The notes under the pieces were generated by a model. That model was not told the DNA's origin. It worked only from the letters and a program-made list of their open reading frames with translations, and did no database searches. The position numbers were made by a program, and so were the translations under genes. Below, piece after piece: positions 1-5,805 of a DNA stretch of 6,821 nucleotides (its first letter is position 1; each line of letters starts with the position of its first letter). Source of the DNA: Betaproteobacteria bacterium (GTDB taxonomy: Bacteria; Pseudomonadota; Gammaproteobacteria; Burkholderiales; UBA9220); contig DOVS01000005.1 of assembly GCA_003519965.1 (NCBI GenBank), positions 1 through 6,821 of the forward strand. The letters are read 5' to 3'.

Positions 1-1
1 C

Positions 2-169
2 CGCTGGCGCGCGTGCGCGGTCATATCGCGGTCATATCAGGACGGAGCGCTATGGCGCCATGCTGGACAATCCTACTCGAATTGGATTAAACGCTTCATC
101 CCGCTGGATGGCAAGGCAGTGCCAGGCGGGTCGACACCGCCGCGCGAGGGCTTAGCCGGCGGTTTCTAA
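2..169 (+). pseudogene. Possible remnant of a tyrosine recombinase/integron-type integrase N-terminus
   Basis: One + strand frame is open from base 2 to a TAA at 167-169. Around bases 71-115 it encodes SYSNWIKRFIPLDGK. This resembles the N-terminal SAM-like (core-binding) segment of integron and phage integrases, where a sequence like YxxWIKRFIxFHGK is typical. The RTE(x)Y motif that usually precedes it appears in a different frame, at bases 39-53 (RTERY), so the reading frame looks broken. Nothing catalytic follows: the frame ends about 50 bases later, with no trace of the R-HxxR-Y catalytic domain. The match is short and judged by eye, so a chance resemblance in an uncharacterised ORF is possible. 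If real, it is a dead scrap of a mobile-element or integron integrase. Confidence 0.3.
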
Positions 170-420
170 CGCGGGGTATCGCATTCCCGAGGCTTGCGGT
201 GTAAGCGCGCGGCCAGCCCCAAAATACAGGTAGCGGCGGCCTGGTTGCCGCCCTGGGCCGCCAGAGCACTACCGGGAACAGCCGACGCCTTGCATCAGAA
301 AAGAGCGCGTGCCGATTGATTGCAGAATGGAAGTAAACGCCCCGCCCCGACCAAGGCATCGCGATTAAGCGGCAGCATACAGCGGCGCATGTGGAATGCC
401 GTCCTTGTTCAACCGCTTTG
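170..420. other. Gene-free region downstream of the GrpB-like gene
   Basis: I see no convincing coding sequence on either strand here. A long minus frame crosses it but is rich in Arg/Pro with no recognisable motif. There is a perfect GC-rich hairpin: GGCGGC at 235-240 pairs with GCCGCC at 247-252 around a six-base loop. It lies about 170 bases beyond the GrpB-like stop codon and has no T-run, so it is not a clear terminator. Confidence 0.4.
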
Positions 421-912
421 TCAGCTGTTTTTCCACTTAGCCGCTTCCGCGTCCATCGCTTGTATAAAGACGGATTTGCCTTGCGCATAGGGTTCAGGCG
501 CTTCCTTGTATTTATTTGCCAGCGCGATCTTCGGCTTTTCGTACTCGGCCGTTTGATCTGGATGCGCGTTCATCAACGCGACAAACAACCGATGCCTTTC
601 AATCGCTGGATTTCCCGACTCGAATAGATGAAGAGGATGCGTTCTTTTATCGCCGCCTTTTTGAAAAAACCGCCCTCCCTTCGCACCATATTCTCCCTTT
701 GCCTCGTAACTATGTTGTTCTGCTGCATTTAGCGACTTTACCTCTAGAAGAATATCTATACCCGGTTTTGCCCGTATTCCCACTACCGCGATGCTCCCGA
801 TATGATAGGCTGCGATTAGGTTATCTGTAAGAATCGCCTTGATAACGCCAACCGCATTCTTAAAATCCTCGGACCATTGCCTAGGATGCGCTTCGAGCTG
901 GACGGCGCTCAT
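421..912 (-). CDS. GrpB-like (UPF0157) nucleotidyltransferase-fold protein, divergent
   Basis: This 163-residue protein belongs to the GrpB/UPF0157 family, small cytosolic proteins with a nucleotidyltransferase-like fold whose cellular role is poorly defined. The family signature is visible: W13 and F17 at the start, HIGS at 37-40 followed by AKPGIDIL at 48-55, then GEYG (73-76), RFFQKGG (81-87), RTHPLHLFESG (90-100), IERH (104-107) and a C-terminal YAQGKSVFIQ. The ATG at 912 places W13 at the usual distance. Its Shine-Dalgarno is poor (TAGGA only two bases upstream). Two oddities stand out. The normally conserved HIGSTSVPG reads HIGSIAVVG, and the helix between residues 58 and 69 is about ten residues shorter than usual. 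The gene may encode a functionally altered or decaying copy. The family assignment is firm; activity is uncertain. Confidence 0.85.
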   Translation of the reverse strand: MSAVQLEAHPRQWSEDFKNAVGVIKAILTDNLIAAYHIGSIAVVGIRAKPGIDILLEVKSLNAAEQHSYEAKGEYGAKGGRFFQKGGDKRTHPLHLFESGNPAIERHRLFVALMNAHPDQTAEYEKPKIALANKYKEAPEPYAQGKSVFIQAMDAEAAKWKNS

Positions 913-930
913 TTTCCTAGGGGCGAATCA

Positions 931-990
931 GCGGTCTTGTCGCGGCCACGGCTGTAAAAGGCAGTCCGCTGACGCGTCCGGTAAGACCGC
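931..990. repeat. Inverted repeat between the SDR and GrpB-like genes
   Basis: GCGGTCTT at 931-938 is the exact reverse complement of AAGACCGC at 983-990, with 44 bases between them. The pair fills the 87-base gap between the SDR stop and the GrpB-like start. It could fold in the transcript as a long-range stem separating the two genes, but there is no T-run, and an 8-base match over this distance may be chance. Confidence 0.25.
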
Positions 991-999
991 CGCCGGCGC

Positions 1000-1755
1000 T
1001 CAGCGGCCAAACAACCACCCCCCGTTGACGTTAAGAATTTCGCCAGTAATAAACGAGGCTTGCGCGCTGGCCAAGAAGAGCACCGCCTCCGCAATATCGG
1101 ATGTTTCCCCAGCGCGCCCAACAGGAATTTGCGAAACGATGTCTTGGACCAGTTGCTCCGGCCAAGCGCCCGTGAAACCTGTACCCTGAACAAAGCCTGG
1201 CGCCACGGCGTTAACGGTAATCCCCTGAGAACTAAGTTCACGCGCTAGCGCGTAAGTCAGACCGTTCAATCCGGCCTTGGACGACGCGTAGGCGAGCGCG
1301 CCGGCACGACTGCCGCCGGTGAACGATCCGATGGAGCTCATGTTGATAATGCGGCCGCCGGGACGCGATAAGAATGGCGCGATGGCTACGGACATGAGAA
1401 AACTTCCCTTGAGATTTGTATCGAGCACCGCATCCCATAAGCTTTCCGCCTCGGCCAGCGGCGTGGCGGTGGTAACGGTTTGGGTAAAGCCCGCCGCGTT
1501 TACGAGCACATCGACTCGCTGGAATTGCTCCACGATCTTTTCGACAACGGCGGCCACGTCGTCACGTTTGCCAACGTCCGCTTGAAGCCAGACCGTTTCG
1601 CGGCCCAGCGCCTGCGCGGTGGCCGCTAGGGACGCTTGATTACGGCCGATAACGATAAGCTGCGCGTGTTGGTGCGCAAAGGCTTGTGCAATACCGCGCC
1701 CAATACCGCTATTACCGCCGGTAATAACCACGACTTGCTTAGTCTTCTCGTTCAT
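1000..1755 (-). CDS. SDR-family oxidoreductase (FabG-like)
   Basis: This is a classical short-chain dehydrogenase/reductase of 251 residues, the usual length, predicted to be cytosolic and to interconvert a carbonyl and an alcohol. Visible motifs are the nucleotide-binding TGGNSGIG (12-19), D60, NAAG (86-89), the active-site N114, NMSS (138-141, S141 catalytic), and Y156/K160 in YASSK. The C-terminal ITGEILNVNGGW is also typical. R38 at the end of strand beta-2 favours NADP(H). Serine and tyrosine are 15 residues apart instead of the usual 13, owing to a small insertion (GGSRAGAL). I chose the ATG at 1755 because AAAGGTG lies six bases upstream. An in-frame GTG at 1762-1764 would add three residues but falls inside that ribosome binding site. 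The substrate cannot be deduced; FabG-like 3-oxoacyl reduction is only one possibility. The unrelated neighbours do not help. Confidence 0.93.
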   Translation of the reverse strand: MNEKTKQVVVITGGNSGIGRGIAQAFAHQHAQLIVIGRNQASLAATAQALGRETVWLQADVGKRDDVAAVVEKIVEQFQRVDVLVNAAGFTQTVTTATPLAEAESLWDAVLDTNLKGSFLMSVAIAPFLSRPGGRIINMSSIGSFTGGSRAGALAYASSKAGLNGLTYALARELSSQGITVNAVAPGFVQGTGFTGAWPEQLVQDIVSQIPVGRAGETSDIAEAVLFLASAQASFITGEILNVNGGWLFGR

Positions 1756-2121
1756 GATCTTCACCTTTCCGCAGAAATTTCGAGGCGCGGCCTCTGGCGC
1801 AAGAAACGAGCGGTCTCATGCAAAACTAACCCGCAAACCACGAAGCGCCCGCGTGGGAGGCGCGTCACAAAGCGGCTGCAACCAGCCGGGACAGCGCCGG
1901 ACGCACCCGAACGGCGGAGTCTTAAGACCCTAAGCCACTCCCCGCCCGCCGGGTTGATCCCGGTCACGTTGCTCTACGCGCGGGCGATTCGCTTTTCCCT
2001 AACGGCGCCGCCGGTGCTCAATACCCGAGCGCCCATTCCGGGCAATAGGAGAGCGCTTGTATTCATGGCGTCCAGTAAGCCGCATCACGTGGCGATAACG
2101 CTCTTTAACGATAAACTGTTG

Positions 2122-2144
2122 CCTATATAGCCGCTCGGTATAGG
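2122..2144. repeat. Bulged palindromic hairpin
   Basis: CCTATA (2122-2127) pairs with TATAGG (2139-2144). After a three-base bulge (TAG), CC (2131-2132) pairs with GG (2137-2138) around the loop GCTC. The AT-rich outer arms stand out in GC-rich surroundings. It sits about 370 bases upstream of the SDR start. It could be an operator or an RNA hairpin; no factor can be named. Confidence 0.35.
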
Positions 2145-2219
2145 TGGTGCTTCATCATCCTTAATTGTTCTCTGTACGTGATTGGCCCGGCTCTGTTCTT
2201 CATTTGCCGCTACGCTGCA

Positions 2220-2251
2220 AATCCGCCATCGGCGAAGGAAGCCGGCGGATT
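2220..2251 (-). terminator. Strong hairpin just after the YaiI-family stop, possible terminator
   Basis: AATCCGCC (2220-2227) pairs exactly with GGCGGATT (2244-2251). Inside, GGC (2231-2233) pairs with GCC (2241-2243), with a three-base bulge at 2228-2230 and a seven-base loop. The stem begins only seven bases after the TGA at 2259-2261, where a transcription terminator or mRNA 3' end structure would be expected. No T-run follows on the minus strand, so it is not a canonical intrinsic terminator. It may instead stabilise the transcript end or act with a termination factor. Confidence 0.45.
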
Positions 2252-2258
2252 GGTCTTG

Positions 2259-2714
2259 TCATGCATTTCTTGCATGCCGGGTTAGCAATTTATCTAATTG
2301 ATTCGCGAAAGATTTCCGGTCGTTTTGGCTTAGCGCCGGCGGCCCGCCTGTATTTATTCCGCTAGATCGTAGTGTATCCATGAAATCCCTCATATTGAGA
2401 AGGGGCCTAATATTGTCATCGGAATACAGCTCGCCGCGAGGATTAAGCGCATATCCCCCTTTTTCAATCACTTCCGCCGCCAAGGGAATATCGCTTGTGA
2501 TGACAAGATCGCCAACGCTCAGCCTGTTGACGATCTCATTGTCAGCGACATCAAAACCGGATGCGACTTGAAGCAAGTTGATATAGCGCGACGGCGGTAT
2601 GCGCACAGGACGATTAGCGACAAGCGTTAGCTGCACCCCGGTGCGCTCTGCCGATCGAAACAGAATCTCTTTAATAACGACAGGACAAGCATCTGCGTCT
2701 ACCCATATTTTCAT
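2259..2714 (-). CDS. YaiI/YqxD family protein (UPF0178, DUF188)
   Basis: This 151-residue protein matches the UPF0178 family closely in length and sequence. The fold is PIN/NYN-like, suggesting a metal-dependent nuclease, but the cellular role is not established. Visible hallmarks are [11 protein letters not shown] (1-11) with D6 and D8, FDVADNEIV (54-62), [12 protein letters not shown] (68-79) with D75, ALNPRGELY (89-97), and the C-terminal MRDFMDTLR...GGPPALS...R..FANQLD pattern. The acidic residues D6, D8, D58 and D75 are the likely metal ligands by analogy with PIN-type nucleases (inference). The frame continues 17 codons upstream, but the family begins at [11 protein letters not shown], so the ATG at 2714 is chosen despite a weak AGTGG ribosome binding site. 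It is separated from the ankyrin gene by 96 bases and followed by a strong hairpin, so it is probably its own transcription unit. Confidence 0.95.
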   Translation of the reverse strand: MKIWVDADACPVVIKEILFRSAERTGVQLTLVANRPVRIPPSRYINLLQVASGFDVADNEIVNRLSVGDLVITSDIPLAAEVIEKGGYALNPRGELYSDDNIRPLLNMRDFMDTLRSSGINTGGPPALSQNDRKSFANQLDKLLTRHARNA

Positions 2715-2760
2715 TTCATACCACTTTGTATCAAATACCCAACGAAGAACTAGCCAGCGC

Positions 2761-2773
2761 GACATGTTATGTC
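2761..2773. repeat. Small palindrome upstream of the YaiI-family gene
   Basis: GACAT-GTT-ATGTC is a perfect five-base inverted repeat with a three-base centre. It lies 46 bases upstream of the chosen start codon, where a promoter or operator for the YaiI-family gene could be. No clear -35/-10 pair accompanies it, so the role is a guess. Confidence 0.2.
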
Positions 2774-2810
2774 ACGGTTAATTGGGCGCATAGCGAAACA
2801 ATGATGAAGG

Positions 2811-3569
2811 TTATTGGTACTGCTTCAATATATGCACGACACCGGGATAACCTTCGGTGTTGGCAAGATCGGACGCCGTCCTCCCCCTTTTGTCCTTGAG
2901 CGATGCATCAGCGCCATGATCCAGCAAAATTCTTACAACTTGGGGACGGCCCTTTTTGGCTGCCGCCATTAAGGCACCCCAGCCGTCGTCATTCTTGGGA
3001 AGGATATTGGGATTAGCGCCTTTTACTAGAAGCATTGAGACAATATGCGCAAACCCATCATTCGATGCAAACATTAGCGCAGTTCGACCAAGGTTATTCC
3101 GTGCATTCGGCGCGGCGCCGGCTTCAAGAAGGATCTGCACGGTCTCCTCATGGCCTTCCGCTGCGGCAATCATAAGAGGCGTCCAGCCGGGACCGCCCAG
3201 TGGGGCGTTCGGACTGTAACCCATGCCAATCCGCTTTTCCACCAGTTGGGCGTTGCCAGCCTCGGACGCCCTGTACAGTTGCGAGGGACCAGAATCATGA
3301 CGTTTAAGATCATAGCCTCCGATCCCTTTCCTACAGCGCGCACCGCCGGGGTCTTTACTACACAGCCCTGAGATGATCTTACAATAGAAGTGCGCCAATA
3401 CTTCCGGATTCTCTTTTTTCTCCTCCTTGAAGCGCACGAAATGAACGGGCATGCAGTCTTCATAGACGATCTGCGCTAGGGATCGCTTGCTATTTTGATT
3501 ATTTCCTGCGAGTACAATGCTTGCACTCAAGAACAAGCAGGCAACTATTACCCTACCTAGATTCCGCAT
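2811..3569 (-). CDS. Exported ankyrin-repeat protein with a four-cysteine N-terminal segment
   Basis: This 252-residue protein begins with a clear Sec signal peptide: basic MRNLGR, a hydrophobic stretch at about 7-20, and a likely signal peptidase I site after VLA (residue 21). There is no lipobox. Residues 22-94 hold four cysteines (39, 63, 70, 79) and no family I recognise; in the periplasm they could form two disulfides. Residues 95-252 are about five ankyrin repeats: a degenerate first (95-125), three good ones at about 128-158, 161-192 and 196-226 (GWTPLMIAAAEGH, GRTALMFASNDGF, GWGALMAAAKKGR), and a short last (229-252). Ankyrin repeats bind proteins, so this is probably a periplasmic or secreted binding protein; the partner is unknown. 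The ATG at 3569 follows a purine-rich GGGGGAG about six bases upstream and fits the signal peptide exactly. Confidence 0.88.
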   Translation of the reverse strand: MRNLGRVIVACLFLSASIVLAGNNQNSKRSLAQIVYEDCMPVHFVRFKEEKKENPEVLAHFYCKIISGLCSKDPGGARCRKGIGGYDLKRHDSGPSQLYRASEAGNAQLVEKRIGMGYSPNAPLGGPGWTPLMIAAAEGHEETVQILLEAGAAPNARNNLGRTALMFASNDGFAHIVSMLLVKGANPNILPKNDDGWGALMAAAKKGRPQVVRILLDHGADASLKDKRGRTASDLANTEGYPGVVHILKQYQ

Positions 3570-3898
3570 GGCGACTCCCCCTACCTCTAACGCCTCACAT
3601 CAGCGTCGGCGGGAAAGAAGACGGCAAGAAAAGAGGAGCGCCGCCGCCCACTGATATGATTGCCGGTCGTTCTTAACGAAGCGCCCTTATACCCACAAGG
3701 CAATTGTCCCCCTTATTGCATCCAACGGATACTTGCGTATAGTCGCTTGTTTCGTCTTAGCTAGCGCTTGGTTCTTCCGTCATGAGGGAGATTCAGAATT
3801 AAAGTGCGGCGGCGTTTATTTCTTGCGGCCCGGCTTTTGCGATAAAAACGCCGTTCCATCTGTGCGGAGCATTGCCGGACCATAAAAACAAAGACCGC
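3570..3898. other. Gene-free 0.33 kb between the radical SAM cluster and the ankyrin gene
   Basis: No coding sequence is supported. It should carry the end of the radical SAM transcript and the promoter of the ankyrin gene. A TATAAG hexamer on the minus strand (3686-3691), about 120 bases before the ankyrin start, resembles a -10 box but has no acceptable -35 partner. CGGCGTTT (3810-3817) is the exact reverse complement of AAACGCCG (3846-3853), giving an 8-base stem with a 28-base loop, about 45 bases past the last ORF of the cluster. It has no clean T-run and is only a weak terminator candidate. Confidence 0.4.
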
Positions 3899-4141
3899 TT
3901 AGTTGTTCTTTAATTCATGAAGGCGCTCGCCATCATACGGCAATCGCTCGATTCCCGGGAAAGCGCTGTTTTTGCGCCCCGCTTCTTTTCGGGAAAACCG
4001 CCCTAAATGATTAGGGGTATTTTGGATGATTTGCGCGTCTTCGCTGCCGGCGCCGGCCGCCGCCGGCCCCAGTGTTATCGTTTGAGCGCCCGGCTCATTC
4101 GAGGTTAAGTCAAGTATAACTTGTGCTTGGCTTTCCGCCAT
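3899..4141 (-). CDS. Hypothetical 80-residue protein overlapping the radical SAM gene
   Basis: This small ORF of unknown family overlaps the last 37 bases of the radical SAM gene in another frame, a spacing consistent with translational coupling. It begins MAESQAQVILDLT, has a Gly/Ala-rich centre (GPAAAGAGS, about 25-33), then a basic stretch (GRFSRKEAGRK) and a charged C-terminus ending HELKNN. It has no cysteine, signal peptide or membrane segment. No good Shine-Dalgarno precedes the ATG at 4141. An earlier in-frame ATG at 4192 has AAGGG six bases upstream and would add 17 residues, but that sequence is also constrained by the radical SAM reading frame. If real, it could be a second substrate or an accessory protein of the cluster. 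If not, it is a chance frame in a 3' untranslated region. Confidence 0.4.
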   Translation of the reverse strand: MAESQAQVILDLTSNEPGAQTITLGPAAAGAGSEDAQIIQNTPNHLGRFSRKEAGRKNSAFPGIERLPYDGERLHELKNN

Positions 4142-5436
4142 TTCTGGTGAACGTACACCGGCAAAATATTCTCGAAGTAATTGAGACGGCATAGGATGCC
4201 CTTGGCGTTTCCGGACGTGAGCACCTTTTCGTAGGGGCAGCCCCCCGCGCACATGGGCAGGAAGGCGCATTTTTTTTCGATGCAGTCCGCGAGTTCCTCG
4301 ATTCTTTCCTCGGTTGTGGATAACGCGTGTTCTTGGCTGGCGCCGAACACATCCCCCGTTTTGAATTCATCCATGCCGAATGCACTGATGCAGCTACGCA
4401 TACTGCCGTCCGGTTCGATCAAGGCGCTGGAACGCGTAAACGCCATACACGGCGTGTTGAACACGGCGGAGCCGTCGGTTGCCAGCCCTCTTTTCCCGGC
4501 TTCTTGGAAAATTTGGGCGAACGCCTCGGCCAAGACGATGGTGTCGGGTGTGAAGATGCCGTCTCCGAACACGCCGGTTGACGGTTTAGTGATGGCGATG
4601 GTTTCCGGTTTAATGGTGACGGATGAAAGATCGAGACCCTCTAAATCCATCAGATCGTCGAAGAAACGCGAAACGGAATGGACCGTTTCCGGGGCAAAAT
4701 TCAATTTGATCGCGAGATTGAACGTTTGCGACATGAACGGCAGACGCGACAAAGTTTGCCCGTAAACGTCCATATCGCGGCCGCTGCGGCTTTTGCGGCG
4801 TGCATTGGTCACGCTCCGGTCTCCGTCGAAGGTGATTTGTACATAGCCCACGCCCAAGTCGCGCAACCGTTCATATTGCGCGTCGTCGCCTAGCAATGCG
4901 TTGGTGGTAAGAATCGAAGGCAGGAAGGTCACGCCATGGCGCTCGCAGATTTTGCGGGTTTCGATGAGGGCCGTTTCCACGGTATCGGGCTTCAACATCG
5001 GTTCGCCGCCGAATAAGATCATGTAAAAAGACGTGTAGCGGCCGCTCGCTAGCTCCTTATCGATCCAGGAAAGCGTATTTTCAAGCGTCTCGCGGCTCAT
5101 GGGTTCGCGAGCCGTGCGGTTTTCAAAACAGTAATCGCACGACAGGTCGCAGTTCGTGGCGATGGTCAAAATCACGTAAAGCAGCGAACTGTGCTGGTCA
5201 TAAAACGATAGCGCCTGCTTGAGTTCCTCGCTCTCGCCGGATTGCGCCGAAACCAGAAAACCGTGTTCTTGAAGAAGCCAGCTTTGCGCGGCCGTCAGCT
5301 GCGCGGTGGGGCGTAGACCGTCCGGGGTGTGAATGATTCCGCTAGTCAGCGTATTGTAGAGCAACACGCCGTCCTCGCATGGGATTTCGCGAAGGAACGC
5401 GCTGGGACGAACCGCGGTCGTGGCAAGCCTATCCAT
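4105..5436 (-). CDS. Radical SAM/SPASM peptide-maturase-like enzyme
   Basis: This 443-residue radical SAM protein carries a C-terminal SPASM domain. The N-terminus (about 10-75) contains LLYNTLTSGII (25-35) and HGFLVS (58-63), a pattern typical of peptide-modifying SPASM enzymes and of the leader-recognition (RRE/PqqD-like) region in that group. The cluster motif is C96-x3-C100-x2-C103 (CDLSCDYC), followed by FGGEP (142-146), ILTTN (175-179) and VQITFDGD (199-206). SPASM cysteines are C330, C349 (with G344), C385, C390, C396, C400 and C416, enough for two auxiliary [4Fe-4S] clusters. The C385-C390 spacing is x4, where x2 is usual. The ATG at 5436 has AAGGA six bases upstream. The family chemistry is SAM-dependent radical modification of a ribosomal peptide (thioether, C-C or other crosslink). 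The 61-residue protein upstream is the natural candidate substrate. The exact reaction cannot be read from sequence; a protein rather than peptide substrate (anSME-like) is the alternative. Confidence 0.92.
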   Translation of the reverse strand: MDRLATTAVRPSAFLREIPCEDGVLLYNTLTSGIIHTPDGLRPTAQLTAAQSWLLQEHGFLVSAQSGESEELKQALSFYDQHSSLLYVILTIATNCDLSCDYCFENRTAREPMSRETLENTLSWIDKELASGRYTSFYMILFGGEPMLKPDTVETALIETRKICERHGVTFLPSILTTNALLGDDAQYERLRDLGVGYVQITFDGDRSVTNARRKSRSGRDMDVYGQTLSRLPFMSQTFNLAIKLNFAPETVHSVSRFFDDLMDLEGLDLSSVTIKPETIAITKPSTGVFGDGIFTPDTIVLAEAFAQIFQEAGKRGLATDGSAVFNTPCMAFTRSSALIEPDGSMRSCISAFGMDEFKTGDVFGASQEHALSTTEERIEELADCIEKKCAFLPMCAGGCPYEKVLTSGNAKGILCRLNYFENILPVYVHQKWRKAKHKLYLT

Positions 5437-5451
5437 AGGAGTTCCTTACCG

Positions 5452-5493
5452 GTTAGCGATAGATTGACGCAGGGGGGGCTAACGCACCCTCCC
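5452..5493 (-). promoter_or_regulatory. Alternative hairpins between the small protein and radical SAM genes
   Basis: The 82-base spacer can fold in two ways on the minus-strand transcript. One stem pairs GGGAGGG (5487-5493) with a run of seven C (5472-5478), with one A-C mismatch and an eight-base loop. The other pairs GTTAGC with GCTAAC (5478-5483 with 5452-5457) across 20 bases and ends four bases before the AAGGA ribosome binding site. They share bases, so they exclude each other. Partial termination or masking here could make less enzyme than small protein, as is common in RiPP operons. This is inference from pairing only. Confidence 0.35.
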
Positions 5494-5518
5494 ATGCGAA
5501 TTTTCAGGCCTTATTTCG

Positions 5519-5704
5519 TTAACCCTTTGATAGGTTCATGATTTTGCAAGCTTCGTCCCAGGATGCCGGTGCGCGAGGCGTGGTGCCGTGAACGAGGTTG
5601 ACCAACGCGCGAATGGTGAATGCTTCGTCCGGCGTCAGCTCGTATTTTTCTTCCGTTTTTCCTTCGGTATCGGCAAGAACCAAGGTAATGCTACGCTTTT
5701 CCAT
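5519..5704 (-). CDS. 61-residue small protein, candidate radical SAM substrate
   Basis: I do not recognise this family. The protein has a beta-strand-like start (RSITLVLAD, 4-12), a charged turn (TEGKTEEKYELTPDE, 13-27), a probable helix (AFTIRALVNLVHG, 28-40), then TTPRAPASWDEACKIMNLSKG. It has one cysteine (C53), one Trp (W49) and one Tyr (Y21). It is not Cys-rich and has no signal peptide, membrane segment or double-Gly cleavage site. The ATG at 5704 has a good ribosome binding site (AGAGGG, about six bases upstream). The gene lies 82 bases before the radical SAM gene on the same strand, the usual place of a precursor peptide, and the folded-looking N-terminal half could be a leader. It could equally be a small accessory or regulatory protein. 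Its status as a real gene is well supported by the ribosome binding site and position; the precursor role is inferred. Confidence 0.65.
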   Translation of the reverse strand: MEKRSITLVLADTEGKTEEKYELTPDEAFTIRALVNLVHGTTPRAPASWDEACKIMNLSKG

Positions 5705-5777
5705 GATATGCCCTCTCTAAAGGTGTGATGAAGTGTGTGCGCGCCGGAATGCGTTCTGCTTGTATGGCGCACTTGTA

Positions 5778-5805
5778 ATGGTAGTCGGCTATTTCAGAAA
5801 AACAA
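5778..5805 (-). promoter_or_regulatory. Weak candidate promoter for the radical SAM cluster
   Basis: On the minus strand TTGTTT (5800-5805) and TACCAT (5778-5783) are spaced by 16 bases, roughly -35 and -10 like, with a start expected near 5770 and a leader of about 65 bases. The matches to consensus are poor (three and four of six). It is listed only as the best pair I could see upstream of the small protein. Confidence 0.15.

Larger units (their letters stand above)
1756..2258. other. Gene-free 0.5 kb between the YaiI-family and SDR genes
   Basis: No protein here is recognisable. Open frames on both strands are rich in Arg, Pro and Ala without motifs or good ribosome binding sites. The stretch should hold the promoter of the SDR gene, but I cannot identify one with confidence. 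It contains several hairpins: CCGGG/CCCGG at 1949-1953/1959-1963 with a five-base loop, a larger structure at 2122-2144, and a strong one at 2220-2251 just past the YaiI-family stop. The last two are described separately. Confidence 0.45.

Noticed and set aside
96..488. 130-codon minus-strand frame
   Set aside because: It is Arg/Pro-rich without motifs, overlaps the 3' end of the GrpB-like gene in another frame and has no ribosome binding site.
1761..1967. 68-codon minus frame ending at the SDR ribosome binding site, possible leader peptide or coupled gene
   Set aside because: The composition is Arg-rich, no family is recognisable and the start site is poor. Its stop overlapping the SDR Shine-Dalgarno looks coincidental.
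1636..2130. 164-codon plus-strand frame
   Set aside because: It runs antisense through the start of the SDR gene and then through gene-free DNA. It has no motif, no good start site and shadow-like composition.
2715..2765. N-terminal extension of the YaiI-family protein
   Set aside because: The family starts at [11 protein letters not shown]; the 17 extra residues have no counterpart in it.
5452..5483. GTTAGC/GCTAAC arms as an integron attC site
   Set aside because: The order and sequence of the arms do not fit the RYYYAAC...GTTRRRY layout. They are better read as a transcript hairpin.
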